Source: an uncultured Bacteroidales bacterium (GTDB taxonomy: Bacteria; Bacteroidota; Bacteroidia; Bacteroidales; P3). Taken from it: a DNA stretch of 33,985 nt. The notes under the pieces were generated by a model, which did not search any database, was not told the DNA's origin, and saw nothing but the letters and a program-made list of their open reading frames with translations. Made by a program: the position numbers and the translations under genes. The stretch is taken from the NCBI GenBank assembly GCA_947165255.1, contig CAMUZR010000028.1:1-33985 (forward strand), written 5' to 3'. Shown here in pieces: positions 5,462 to 13,915 of the stretch; position 1 is the stretch's first letter; the number at the start of each line of letters is the position of its first letter.

Positions 5462-6736
5462 ATGAGTGATTATAAAGAACGTATTTTTGACCAATTGCTT
5501 AGGAGAAAACTAGAAGGGATGGGAGCCGTGCTGATAGAAGGCCCGAAATGGTGCGGAAAGACCACCACGGCGGAACATCAGGCGGCGAGTGTGCTGTATA
5601 TGAACGACCCGAAACTATACAAGCGGAACCTGCAGTTGGCCGACCAAGACCCGCAGGCGCTGCTGCAGGGGGAAACGCCGAGGCTGATAGACGAGTGGCA
5701 GGAGGCGCCGAAGCTGTGGGACACGGTGCGTTTTGAGGTGGACCATAGGGACGGGGAAGGACAGTTTATACTGACCGGATCGGCTGTCCCGGCGGACATG
5801 AGCGAGGTGCACCACAGCGGCACAGGCCGCATAGCGCGGATGCAGATGAGGACGATGAGCCTGTGGGAGTCGGGAGAGTCGACGGGGAGTATCAGCCTGA
5901 TGTCGCTATTTGCGGGCGTGGCAGACAATGTGCTGACGGCAGACAAGACGCTGCAGGAGGTGGCCTATCTGGTGTGCCGCGGCGGATGGCCACGGGCGGT
6001 ACTGCAACGGCAGCCGCTGGCCTTGGAGCGAGCATACGACTACCTGAATGCCATAGTGAACTCTGATATATCGCGGGTGGACGGCGTGGAACGCAACGCC
6101 GACCGCACCCGACGGCTGATGCGGTCGTATGCCAGATTTCAGGGAGGACAGGTGCCGTTGTCGAAGATTAGAAAGGACTTGACGGCAGGGAACGACGGCT
6201 CGTTTGACGAGAAGACCCTGACGTCGTATCTGAACGCCTTGAAGAAGATGTTTGTGATAGAGGACATGCCGTCGTGGAATCCGAATTTGCGGTCGAAGGC
6301 GGCCATTAGGACTTCCGATACGCGCTATTATACCGACCCCTCTATCGCGGCTGCGGCTTTGGGCATAGGCCCTAAAGACTTGATGAATGACCTAGAGACT
6401 TTTGGTCTGCTGTTTGAGACCATGTGCGTGAGGGATTTGCGGGTGTATGCCCAGGCGGCGGACGGCTGGGTGAGCCACTACCGCGACTCGGATGGGCTGG
6501 AATGCGACGCGGTGGTACACCTGCGCAACGGGGCCTACGGCCTGGTGGAGATTAAACTGGGCGGGGACCGCCTGATAGAAGAGGGAGCCAGGACACTGCA
6601 GAAGCTGCACAAAAAGTTGGATACCGACCGGATGAAGGAGCCATCGTTTATGGCAGTGGTGGTGGCCACGGGCGACTATGCCTACCGGCGCGGCGACGAG
6701 GTGTGGGTGATTCCGATTGGGAGCCTGAAACCATAG
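5462..6736 (+). CDS. AAA-type ATPase with C-terminal DUF4143 domain
   Basis: The 424 residues have an N-terminal P-loop ATPase: Walker A GPKWCGKTT (27-35), Walker B RLIDEWQ (74-80) and a sensor-like FILTGS (102-107). A helical middle follows (about 165-300). The C-terminal DUF4143 region has the spacing of a PD-(D/E)XK fold: Glu319, Asp349 in LECDAVV, and Glu363-x-Lys365 in LVEIKLGG. The family is common in bacteria and archaea with no firmly established role; proposals include DNA-linked or defence-related functions. It stands alone between its own promoter and cysS. Codon use differs from the neighbours (frequent ATA for Ile, e.g. residues 25, 76, 103, 124, 198, 203 and 266, and many CCG and CGG codons), which suggests transfer. 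The 23-bp repeat array just upstream may be its own target or operator. Confidence 0.93.
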   Translation: MSDYKERIFDQLLRRKLEGMGAVLIEGPKWCGKTTTAEHQAASVLYMNDPKLYKRNLQLADQDPQALLQGETPRLIDEWQEAPKLWDTVRFEVDHRDGEGQFILTGSAVPADMSEVHHSGTGRIARMQMRTMSLWESGESTGSISLMSLFAGVADNVLTADKTLQEVAYLVCRGGWPRAVLQRQPLALERAYDYLNAIVNSDISRVDGVERNADRTRRLMRSYARFQGGQVPLSKIRKDLTAGNDGSFDEKTLTSYLNALKKMFVIEDMPSWNPNLRSKAAIRTSDTRYYTDPSIAAAALGIGPKDLMNDLETFGLLFETMCVRDLRVYAQAADGWVSHYRDSDGLECDAVVHLRNGAYGLVEIKLGGDRLIEEGARTLQKLHKKLDTDRMKEPSFMAVVVATGDYAYRRGDEVWVIPIGSLKP

Positions 6737-6784
6737 GTTGAAGGGTGGATTGTAGTTTTTTCTCGCTATTCCAAAAAAAAGTTG

Positions 6785-6792
6785 TACTTTTG
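6785..6792 (+). promoter_or_regulatory. -7 element of the cysS promoter
   Basis: TACTTTTG is an exact TAnnTTTG box 24 bases before the cysS start. I see no clear TTTG at the expected -33 distance. Confidence 0.6.
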
Positions 6793-6816
6793 CACTTTTG
6801 AAAATATTATTTTATT

Positions 6817-8280
6817 ATGCAACCACTATTGATTTACAATACGCTTTCGCATCAGAAAGAACTTTTTACCCCGTTGACGCCCGACCATGTGGGCATGTAT
6901 GTGTGCGGCCCCACCGTCTACGGCGACGGGCATCTAGGTCATGCCCGCCCTGCCATCACCTTCGATGTGCTTTTCCGCTATCTGACACATATCGGCTATA
7001 AGGTGCGCTATGTGCGCAACATTACCGATGTGGGGCACTTGGAACACGATGCCGATGAAGGCGAGGACAAGATTGCCAAGAAGGCCCGCCTGGAGCAGCT
7101 GGAGCCTATGGAGGTGGCGCAATACTATACGAACCGCTACCATGCCGCCATGGACCGACTGAATGTGCTGCGCCCCAGTATTGAGCCCTTGGCCTCGGGC
7201 CATATTATCGAGCAGATTGAGCTGGTGCAGAAGATTATGGATGCCGGCTTTGCATACGAAAGCAATGGCAGCGTGTACTTTGACGTGCGCAAGTACCACG
7301 AGCATTTTAAGAATTACGGCCAGCTTTCGGGCCGCGTTATTGACGAGATGCTTTCCACCACCCGCGAGCTGGACGGACAGAGCGAGAAGCGCGACACGGC
7401 CGACTTTGCGCTGTGGAAGAAGGCTTCGCCCGAACATATCATGCGCTGGCGCTCGCCTTGGAGCGTGGGTTTCCCGGGCTGGCACACCGAGTGCACGGCC
7501 ATGGGTACGAAATATCTGGGTGAGTTGTTCGACATACACGGCGGCGGCATGGACTTGATGTTCCCCCATCACGAGAGCGAGATTGCCCAGAAGACGGCCT
7601 GCTGCGGCCACGGCCCTTGCAAGTACTGGATGCACAACAACATGATTACCATTAATGGGCAGAAGATGGGCAAATCGCTGGGTAACTTTATCACCCTCGA
7701 CGAGTTTTTCACGGGCAATCACAAGCTGTTGCAGCAGGCCTACACGCCTATGACTATCCGCTTCTTTATTCTGCAGGCCCACTATCGCAGCACGGTAGAC
7801 TTCAGCAACGAGGCCCTCATGGCCGCCGAGAAGGGTTATTCCCGCCTGATGCAGGCCTACAAGACGCTACAACGCCTGCAGCCTTCTAAGAGCAGCAGTG
7901 TGGACGTGAAGGAGTATCGTCAGAAGTGCTACGATGCCATGAACGACGACCTGAACACCCCCATCGTCATAAGCCATCTCTTCGACATGGCCAAACTCAT
8001 CAACACCGTCAATGACAGGAAGGCCACCCTCACTCAGGCCGACATTGACGAGTTGAAGGGAGTGATGGATACCTTTGTGTTTGAGGTGATGGGGCTGCGC
8101 GACGAGGCCAGCAGCGACAATACCGCCCTCATTGACGGCCTGATGAAGATGATTTTGGACATCCGCGCCACTGCCAAGGCAAATAAGGACTGGGCTACGA
8201 GCGACAAGATTCGCGATGCCCTTGGTGCCCTTGGCGTTACGGTGAAGGACGGCAAGGACGGCGCCACGTATGAATTGTAA
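6817..8280 (+). CDS. cysS: Cysteine--tRNA ligase
   Basis: This class I aminoacyl-tRNA synthetase charges tRNA-Cys. The 487 residues fit the family (about 460-490). The HIGH motif appears as HLGH (39-42), just after the zinc-ligand region YVCGPTVYG (Cys30). WHTECTAMG and [10 protein letters not shown] supply the remaining zinc-site residues, and the KMSKS loop is KMGKSLG (from 283). The C-terminal helical domain is complete. The start is the ATG following a perfect -7 promoter element. It is the first gene of a long plus-strand run; the Nudix gene begins 27 bases after its stop, so co-transcription is likely. Confidence 0.98.
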   Translation: MQPLLIYNTLSHQKELFTPLTPDHVGMYVCGPTVYGDGHLGHARPAITFDVLFRYLTHIGYKVRYVRNITDVGHLEHDADEGEDKIAKKARLEQLEPMEVAQYYTNRYHAAMDRLNVLRPSIEPLASGHIIEQIELVQKIMDAGFAYESNGSVYFDVRKYHEHFKNYGQLSGRVIDEMLSTTRELDGQSEKRDTADFALWKKASPEHIMRWRSPWSVGFPGWHTECTAMGTKYLGELFDIHGGGMDLMFPHHESEIAQKTACCGHGPCKYWMHNNMITINGQKMGKSLGNFITLDEFFTGNHKLLQQAYTPMTIRFFILQAHYRSTVDFSNEALMAAEKGYSRLMQAYKTLQRLQPSKSSSVDVKEYRQKCYDAMNDDLNTPIVISHLFDMAKLINTVNDRKATLTQADIDELKGVMDTFVFEVMGLRDEASSDNTALIDGLMKMILDIRATAKANKDWATSDKIRDALGALGVTVKDGKDGATYEL

Positions 8281-8307
8281 TCGATGCTCATTTTAACGAC
8301 TTAGTTA

Positions 8308-8745
8308 ATGTATACTTACAAATATCCCCGTCCGGCGGTCACTACTGACTGTGTGATTTTTGGAATAACGCGGGACGGCGAGCGCCGGGTGCTTCTGGTG
8401 CAGCGCGGCAATGAGCCATTCAGGGGCATGTGGGCTTTCCCGGGAGGTTTCCTCAATATGGACGAGACGTTGGAGCAGTGTGCCCGTCGAGAGTTGAAAG
8501 AGGAAACGGGGCTGGACACCCCTATCCGTTTTGAGGAGTTGAAGAGTTTCAGCACCGTGGACCGAGACCCACGCGGCCGCACTATCAGTGTGGCTTTCGT
8601 GGCCGAGGTGCCCCTGTCTGAAGTGAAAGGGGGTGACGATGCTGCCGAAGCCCGATGGTTTCCTCTTGACGAGATTCCGCAGCTGGCCTTTGACCATGGC
8701 GAGATGCTGCAGGCGGCTCTCGCAAGGTTGGGTATAGGCAGGTAA
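8308..8745 (+). CDS. Nudix hydrolase
   Basis: This 145-residue hydrolase should cleave a nucleoside-diphosphate-linked substrate; the sequence alone does not fix which. The Nudix box is complete: Gly47, Glu53, REL 61-63, EE 65-66, Gly68, as in GGFLNMDETLEQ followed by RRELKEETG. The N-terminus (PRPAVTTDCVIFG) and the DRDPRGRTISVAFVA segment resemble the ADP-ribose-type or NrtR-related Nudix proteins. There is no C-terminal winged-helix domain, so it is not an NrtR-type regulator. It lies 27 bases after cysS and 36 bases before the protease gene. Confidence 0.92.
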   Translation: MYTYKYPRPAVTTDCVIFGITRDGERRVLLVQRGNEPFRGMWAFPGGFLNMDETLEQCARRELKEETGLDTPIRFEELKSFSTVDRDPRGRTISVAFVAEVPLSEVKGGDDAAEARWFPLDEIPQLAFDHGEMLQAALARLGIGR

Positions 8746-8757
8746 CAATAAAAATGA

Positions 8758-8772
8758 GATAACGGCGTTATC
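8758..8772. promoter_or_regulatory. 15-bp perfect palindrome before the S41 protease start
   Basis: GATAACG-G-CGTTATC (8758-8772) is a perfect dyad around a single central base. It ends nine bases before the ATG at 8782 and occupies the place of a ribosome-binding site. Operator-like in form; function is unknown. Confidence 0.55.
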
Positions 8773-8781
8773 ATAATCATT

Positions 8782-10416
8782 ATGACGAAGAAAAAAAACA
8801 CATATTCACTTGGCATTGTCCTTCTGGCCTTAGTGGTGGGTCTGCTTATAGGCGTGATTTCTGCTCCAAAGGTGGACTCTGGCTATTGGCAGAAAAGTGC
8901 CGATGAGAGCCTTATGAGTGCTCGGGTGAACGCACTGTTGGACGTGGTGGAGTCAGCCTATGTTGATAGCGTTGACTACGACTCTATCTCCGACCTGATG
9001 ATGAATGCCATGCTTTCCACGCTCGACCCTCACAGCGCCTATCTTTCGCCTACGGAGTTTGCCAAAGAGGCAGAGATGGTGCGGGGGCAATTTCAAGGTA
9101 TTGGAGTCACACTTGCTCACCAGGACGACACGGTCTATGCTTCCTCTATTGCTCCAGGCAGCCCGGCTGCCCATGCCGGTGTCCATCCGGGCGACCGTAT
9201 TATATATGTCGACACTGTTCAGGTTTCGGGGACTGGCATGACGAAAGATATTTCCAATGTCGTGGAGTACATTCGCGGACCCCGTTACAGCACCGTCACG
9301 CTGGGTGTCCAGCGCGAGGGATCGTATAAAATCCGCAGGATAAAGATTACCCGCGATGTTATTCAGCATAACTCCATCTTGGCTGCCATCATGTTGGACA
9401 AGACGACGGGATATGTCCACGTGGCACGTTTCTCTGAGACTACTTCGAGCGAGTTCCATTCGGCGCTACTGGAGCTTAATCAGCAGGGTATGAAGCACCT
9501 GGTGATAGACCTGCGTAGCAACGCCGGCGGGGTGTTCGATGCGGCTATTAACATGGCTGACGAACTGCTTCCCAAAGGCGACCTAATTGTTTACACCCAA
9601 GGCGTTCACAGCCGTCGAAGCAATATTTATGCCACAAGTGGCGGCCTTTTTGAGGAGGGGAAGCTCACTATCCTTATTAACGAGCATTCTGCCTCTGCCA
9701 GCGAGGTGCTCAGCGGTGCCATTCAGGACAATGACAGAGGCGCCATTATCGGTCACCGTAGCTTTGGTAAGGGATTGGTGCAACATAAATATGACTTGCC
9801 TGGCGATGCTGCTGTAATGTTGACTATTGCCCGTTATTATTCGCCTTCGGGGCGTTGCATCCAACGGCCATACGATAAGGGCAGCGACGAGTACTACACT
9901 GCGTATCTGAACCGTATATTGAGCGACTATAATGCCGCCGACTCGGTGCTCAATGCCCCCGACACTTCTTCGGAACCGTATCTTACGAAGAATGGCCGCA
10001 AGGTGTACGGAGGCGGTGGCATACAGCCGGATGTGTCCTTGCCCTATTTCCGCGACATTCATTTGGTTTATTTTAACAACCTCATCTCTGTCAAGGCTTT
10101 CGACCGGGTGCTGCGAGACCAACTCTTCCATCACTACAGCAGCCTTATGAAGCGTTACCCCACCTTTGAGGCCTTCCAGAAGGGATACAAAGTGGACGAT
10201 GCCACTTTTGAGGCCATTCTTAAAGAGGGCGACAAGGAAGGTTTGACCCGCGACGCCGTGACTCTCAGCAAATATGGATCCGAGATGCGCAATCGCTATC
10301 GTGCACTTTTGGCCTACTCGCTTTATGGCGACAATGCTTACTACACTATTTCGCTTCCTTACGACACCGAGCTGAATCAGGCGCTCAAGGCAAAAGTGAA
10401 GCTCACAGCCGACTAG
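8782..10416 (+). CDS. S41 family C-terminal processing peptidase
   Basis: This periplasmic serine protease of the CtpA/Prc type cuts proteins near their C-termini and has general roles in envelope protein maturation and turnover. The 544 residues begin with a membrane anchor or signal (LGIVLLALVVGLLIG, about 10-24). A PDZ domain at about 104-175 follows (FQGIGVTL..., SPAAHAGVHPGDRIIYV). The S41 catalytic core contains SASASE with Ser305 and SFGKGLVQ with Lys330. The Ser-Lys spacing of 25 is that of the family, so the Ser/Lys dyad is intact. A C-terminal helical extension (about 430-544) is present. It follows the Nudix gene by 36 bases. Confidence 0.96.
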   Translation: MTKKKNTYSLGIVLLALVVGLLIGVISAPKVDSGYWQKSADESLMSARVNALLDVVESAYVDSVDYDSISDLMMNAMLSTLDPHSAYLSPTEFAKEAEMVRGQFQGIGVTLAHQDDTVYASSIAPGSPAAHAGVHPGDRIIYVDTVQVSGTGMTKDISNVVEYIRGPRYSTVTLGVQREGSYKIRRIKITRDVIQHNSILAAIMLDKTTGYVHVARFSETTSSEFHSALLELNQQGMKHLVIDLRSNAGGVFDAAINMADELLPKGDLIVYTQGVHSRRSNIYATSGGLFEEGKLTILINEHSASASEVLSGAIQDNDRGAIIGHRSFGKGLVQHKYDLPGDAAVMLTIARYYSPSGRCIQRPYDKGSDEYYTAYLNRILSDYNAADSVLNAPDTSSEPYLTKNGRKVYGGGGIQPDVSLPYFRDIHLVYFNNLISVKAFDRVLRDQLFHHYSSLMKRYPTFEAFQKGYKVDDATFEAILKEGDKEGLTRDAVTLSKYGSEMRNRYRALLAYSLYGDNAYYTISLPYDTELNQALKAKVKLTAD

Positions 10417-10473
10417 TTCCGCACAACCCATTTGACGTTAACAACATTGTAAAATAATAGGTTTCTCTAATTT

Positions 10474-11511
10474 ATGAAACGAATTGCTTTTTCTTTCACC
10501 CTAGTGATGCTGTTCTCGACCTTCAGCCTGTCGGCTCAGAAAACCACTCTCAGTGGTACGCTCAAAGGCCTGCCCGAAGGCTACCATGCCGTTATTAGCC
10601 AGGTGATAGGCGATAGATTCAAGCCTGTTGACACGCTGCAACTTGACAAGAAGAATGCTTTTAAAGTAACGCTCGATATTTCTGAACCAACCCTCTTCCT
10701 GCTTCATATCGATAATGGCGATGGCAACATGTGCCACCTAATGGTTGAGCCCAAGGATCGAATCCAAGCTGATTTCGAATATATCGCGGCAAGCCGTGTC
10801 TACAAGATTTCCAATTGCAAGGGCTCTGACAATGTGGTACTATACGCCCAGTTTAACGATATTCTGGCCGGTGCCACAGACCAAATAGCAATGGCAAAGG
10901 TGCCCGAACAGGTGGAAGACTTGATTAGAAAGAATAAAGATAAGCTCATGGCCTCCTTTCTGGTCACCTTTTTTGAACAGGACTTCGAGAACCACGCAAC
11001 CCTATACCAAGAGGTTCGCGACGCTCTCACGCCCAAGTATGCCGAAGTGGTTTACGTGAAACATCTTGCCGAACGTCTCAAGGGCGTTCTGGTTGCCGGC
11101 ATGGAGGCTCCCGAAATTGTCATGGACGACCCCAATGGTGTCACTCGTCGACTCTCTGACCTGCGTGGCAAAGTGGTGCTGATAGACTTTTGGGCCTCGT
11201 GGTGTGGACCATGCCGCAGAGAGAACCCCAATGTGGTGAAACTTTATAAAATGTACCACGACAAGGGTTTTGAAATTTTCAGCGTCTCGCTGGACAAGGA
11301 CGGCAACGCTTGGCGTAAAGCCATTCAGTCCGACGGGTTGGTGTGGCCCAATCATGTTAGCGACCTCAAGCAGTGGCAGTCGGCTGCTGGAAGGCTCTAC
11401 GGAATCAATTCCATCCCTGCCACCGTACTGGTAGATGCCGAGGGCAAGATTATCGCGCGCAATTTGCGCGGCTCAGATCTTGAGCGAAAGTTGAAAGAAA
11501 TTTTCGAATAA
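10474..11511 (+). CDS. TlpA-like thioredoxin-fold lipid-free periplasmic disulfide protein
   Basis: The 345 residues have a cleavable signal peptide ending FSLSAQ (about residue 21). An N-terminal beta-rich domain (about 25-125), similar to the DUF4369 domain that often precedes thioredoxin folds in Bacteroidota, comes next. A helical linker and a C-terminal thioredoxin domain follow. The redox motif is WCGPC (Cys244 and Cys247) in DFWASWCGPCRRENP, and a cis-proline segment INSIPATVLVD is present. It probably reduces or isomerises disulfides in the periplasm. No lipobox is seen, so it should be soluble. It is the third periplasm-linked gene in this cluster and sits 57 bases after the protease gene. 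Confidence 0.93.
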   Translation: MKRIAFSFTLVMLFSTFSLSAQKTTLSGTLKGLPEGYHAVISQVIGDRFKPVDTLQLDKKNAFKVTLDISEPTLFLLHIDNGDGNMCHLMVEPKDRIQADFEYIAASRVYKISNCKGSDNVVLYAQFNDILAGATDQIAMAKVPEQVEDLIRKNKDKLMASFLVTFFEQDFENHATLYQEVRDALTPKYAEVVYVKHLAERLKGVLVAGMEAPEIVMDDPNGVTRRLSDLRGKVVLIDFWASWCGPCRRENPNVVKLYKMYHDKGFEIFSVSLDKDGNAWRKAIQSDGLVWPNHVSDLKQWQSAAGRLYGINSIPATVLVDAEGKIIARNLRGSDLERKLKEIFE

Positions 11512-11525
11512 TATAAAACATTGAT

Positions 11526-12593
11526 ATGATTACAACCGACATGATAAAAATGGCGTTGAGCCATGTGAACGATCCCGACCTAGGCCGTAGTCTCATTGAG
11601 TTGGGCATGATTGAAAATATTGCCATCGACGGCAAGAAAGTTTCTTTCGACCTTGTGCTGACTACCGCTGGATGTCCCATGAAGAAACGCATGAGCGATG
11701 ACTGTGTGGAGGCCATCCACGAGTTCGTCGACCATGAGGCCGAAGTCACAGTCAACCTTACTACCCGCGAAGTGAAACAGCCTGACCCTCATGAGATGAT
11801 GCCCGGAGTGAAAAACTGCATTGTGGTAGCCTCTGGTAAAGGTGGTGTGGGCAAAAGCACCGTGGCAGTCAATCTTGCCATCTCCTTGGCCAAGACGGGT
11901 GCCAGTGTAGGCCTTATCGATGCCGATATATACGGACCCTCCATCCCTATTATGTTCAACATCAGTCAGGAGGATGTCTATGGTGAGAATCACGACGGCA
12001 AGGCCTATATGACCCCCATTGAGCGTTATGGCATTAAATTAATGTCCATTGGCTTTTTAGTAGACCCCGACAAGGCACTGGCCTGGCGCGGTCCCATGGC
12101 TTCTAATGCGCTCAAGCAGCTCGCCACCGAAACATGGTGGGGTGAAATTGACTATCTGGTGGTCGACATGCCTCCCGGAACAGGCGATGTACAACTCTCC
12201 CTTGCACAGACTCTCCCCGTCAACGGCGCCATCATCGTCAGTACCCCGCAGCAGGTGGCTTTGGCCGACGTAGTTCGTGGCGTAGAACTCTTCAACAATC
12301 CCGCCATCCATATTCCCGTGCTGGGTTTTGTGGAGAATATGTCCTACTTCACCCCGGCCGAACTTCCCAATAACAAGTACTACATCTTTGGCAAAGAGGG
12401 CTGCAAACGCCTAGCAGAAGAGATGGGTGTGCCATTGCTGGGCGAAATTCCTTTGGTGCAGAGCATTGCCGAGAGTGGCGATAGCGGCCGTCCCATTTCC
12501 CTCCTCTCCGAAGACAACACGCCCGAGAGCCGCGCCTTTATGGAATTGGCCAACAACACCATCCGCGAAATTTGCAAAGTGAACAATAAATAA
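11526..12593 (+). CDS. mrp: Mrp/NBP35 family Fe-S cluster carrier ATPase
   Basis: This cytoplasmic P-loop ATPase is a probable carrier or scaffold for Fe-S clusters. The 355 residues start with an MIP18/DUF59 domain (about 1-85, with the TTAGCPM motif, Cys50). A deviant Walker A, GKGGVGKST, lies at 104-112 with signature Lys105 and Lys110. The later motif VVDMPPGTGD is intact. The segment ENMSYFTPAELPNNKYYIFG lacks the CxxC seen in many proteobacterial ApbC proteins, so the usual dimer-bridging cluster site is missing; I believe Bacteroidota homologues often share this. It starts 14 bases after the thioredoxin-like gene and is followed by a NifU-like Fe-S protein, consistent with a joint role. 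Confidence 0.95.
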   Translation: MITTDMIKMALSHVNDPDLGRSLIELGMIENIAIDGKKVSFDLVLTTAGCPMKKRMSDDCVEAIHEFVDHEAEVTVNLTTREVKQPDPHEMMPGVKNCIVVASGKGGVGKSTVAVNLAISLAKTGASVGLIDADIYGPSIPIMFNISQEDVYGENHDGKAYMTPIERYGIKLMSIGFLVDPDKALAWRGPMASNALKQLATETWWGEIDYLVVDMPPGTGDVQLSLAQTLPVNGAIIVSTPQQVALADVVRGVELFNNPAIHIPVLGFVENMSYFTPAELPNNKYYIFGKEGCKRLAEEMGVPLLGEIPLVQSIAESGDSGRPISLLSEDNTPESRAFMELANNTIREICKVNNK

Positions 12594-12612
12594 ACCCAAT
12601 CCAATCAATAGT

Positions 12613-12858
12613 ATGACAGACCAAGAGAAATCCGTAATAGAAGTCCGTGTGCAGAATGCCCTCAGTCAAATACGTCCCTATCTTCAGCAGGACGGAGGCG
12701 ATGTGGAGTATGTTGATATGACCAACGAAGGAGTTGTCATGGTGCGCCTTACGGGTCACTGCGGCTCCTGCCCCCACGCTCTTCAGACCCTCAAACAGGG
12801 CATCGAAACCGCCATCAAACGTGTCATTCCCGAAGTTAAATCGGTTGAGAGAATTTAG
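12613..12858 (+). CDS. NifU-like C-terminal domain protein (Nfu)
   Basis: This 81-residue protein consists only of the Nfu domain. Its CGSCP motif (Cys50 and Cys53) would bind a [4Fe-4S] cluster at a dimer interface and pass it to apo-proteins. The sequence around it, IRPYLQQDGGDVEYV and VRLTGHCGSCPHA, is typical of the family. It lies 19 bases after the Mrp gene and 23 before the adenosyltransferase gene, so co-transcription with Mrp is likely. Confidence 0.95.
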   Translation: MTDQEKSVIEVRVQNALSQIRPYLQQDGGDVEYVDMTNEGVVMVRLTGHCGSCPHALQTLKQGIETAIKRVIPEVKSVERI

Positions 12859-12881
12859 TAAGATTAAATCTAAATAGCGTT

Positions 12882-13421
12882 ATGATATACACGAAAACTG
12901 GCGACAAAGGCACCACCTCCCTTGTGGGGGGTACCCGGGTGCTCAAATGCGACGACCGTGTCGAGGCCTATGGCACTGTCGACGAGCTCAACTCTCATGT
13001 GGGTCTTTTGGCCGAACTGATTCGGCAGGACGAACCTCACTATTTCGACTTTCTCAAACAGGTTCAGCACAATCTTTTCATCGTTCAGACCCTTTTGGCC
13101 ACCGAGAAGGAATTGCCATACGAACTGCCCAAACTGGCCGACACGGCTGTGACTGAATTAGAACATGCCATCGACCATCTGCAGGAGTCGCTGCCCAAGT
13201 TCCGCCATTTCATCATTCCTGGGGGCAACGTGGCCTCCACCCAGTGCCATGTGTGCCGTACCGTCTGCCGTCGGGCCGAGCGGTGTATTGTGCGACTTGC
13301 ACAACAACAGCCAGTGTCCGAGGAGGTCAGTCGCTATGTCAACCGTCTTTCCGACTTCCTTTTTATCCTTTCGCGCCATCTGGTTGTGGCAAGGGGGCAA
13401 GAGGAGTCCTTCTTCGAGTAG
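12882..13421 (+). CDS. Cob(I)yrinic acid a,c-diamide adenosyltransferase, PduO type
   Basis: This 179-residue enzyme transfers the adenosyl group of ATP to cob(I)alamin, yielding adenosylcobalamin. It has the family N-terminus YTKTGDKGTTSLVGG (residues 3-17), then DDRVEAYGTVDELNSHVG. Later motifs are FIIPGG near residue 110 and CRTVCRRAER, followed by YVNRLSDFLFILSR at the C-terminus. Length and motifs fit the PduO/MMAB class. The same window encodes an adenosylcobalamin-dependent ribonucleotide reductase about 16 kb away, so the cofactor has a clear user. It is the last gene of the cysS-to-adenosyltransferase run, ahead of a terminator. Confidence 0.95.
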   Translation: MIYTKTGDKGTTSLVGGTRVLKCDDRVEAYGTVDELNSHVGLLAELIRQDEPHYFDFLKQVQHNLFIVQTLLATEKELPYELPKLADTAVTELEHAIDHLQESLPKFRHFIIPGGNVASTQCHVCRTVCRRAERCIVRLAQQQPVSEEVSRYVNRLSDFLFILSRHLVVARGQEESFFE

Positions 13422-13444
13422 GTTTTACCTACACCACCCCATCA

Positions 13445-13484
13445 AACACGAGCTGCCGACCGTCGCCGACAACTCGTGTTTTTT
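13445..13484 (+). terminator. Terminator after the adenosyltransferase gene
   Basis: AACACGAG (13445-13452) pairs with CTCGTGTT (13473-13480). A T-run continues to 13484. The long 20-base loop can pair internally. Confidence 0.75.
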
Positions 13485-13545
13485 CATGGAAAATAGTGTG
13501 TGAGAGGTGATTATTGTTCCTGTGGGTTTAAAATTTCATAAACGG

Positions 13546-13576
13546 TTTGTACATATCGGAAAAAAGTGTACTTTTG
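13546..13576 (+). promoter_or_regulatory. Bacteroidota-type promoter of the DUF2795-DUF2520-TatD genes
   Basis: TTTG (13546-13549), 19 bases, then TACTTTTG (13569-13576): an exact match to TTTG-N19-TAnnTTTG. The leader to the DUF2795 start at 13685 is about 100 bases, and I see no obvious riboswitch in it. Confidence 0.85.
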
Positions 13577-13684
13577 CAAAAAAATAGAACGTAGTATTAG
13601 GTTTTTCGGGTGCTAGTAATAGAATGGTATAGAAATAGTTAACCACGGTATAAAACCACCCGGAGTCTTTCAAAAAAAAGTATT

Positions 13685-13906
13685 ATGTATTGGACACTTG
13701 AATTGGCAACAAAGTTAGAGGATGCTCCATGGCCAGCCACAAAAGACGAACTGATTGATTACGCCCAACGCACAGGAGCACCAATGGAGGTTATTGAAAA
13801 CCTAATGGAGATTGAAGATGAAGGCGATGCTTACGACAGCATTGAGGACCTTTGGCCCGACTATCCCACTAAAGAGGACTTCTTCTTCGAAGAGGACGAA
13901 TACTAG
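13685..13906 (+). CDS. DUF2795 family protein
   Basis: This 73-residue acidic protein matches the DUF2795 family I know from many Bacteroidota (MYWTLELATKLEDAPWPATKDELIDYAQR, then GAPMEVIENLMEIEDEGD). The C-terminus is strongly acidic and aromatic (EDFFFEEDEY). Function is not established. It starts just after a full promoter and is followed nine bases later by the DUF2520 gene, so it is the first gene of a likely three-gene unit. Confidence 0.9.
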   Translation: MYWTLELATKLEDAPWPATKDELIDYAQRTGAPMEVIENLMEIEDEGDAYDSIEDLWPDYPTKEDFFFEEDEY

Positions 13907-13915
13907 TAATCCCCA

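Noticed and set aside
5237..5494. Minus-strand open frame of 85 residues across the tandem repeats
   Set aside because: It arises from the repeats being read through successive frames (23 is not a multiple of 3). It also covers the promoter and start of the ATPase, and there is no start context.
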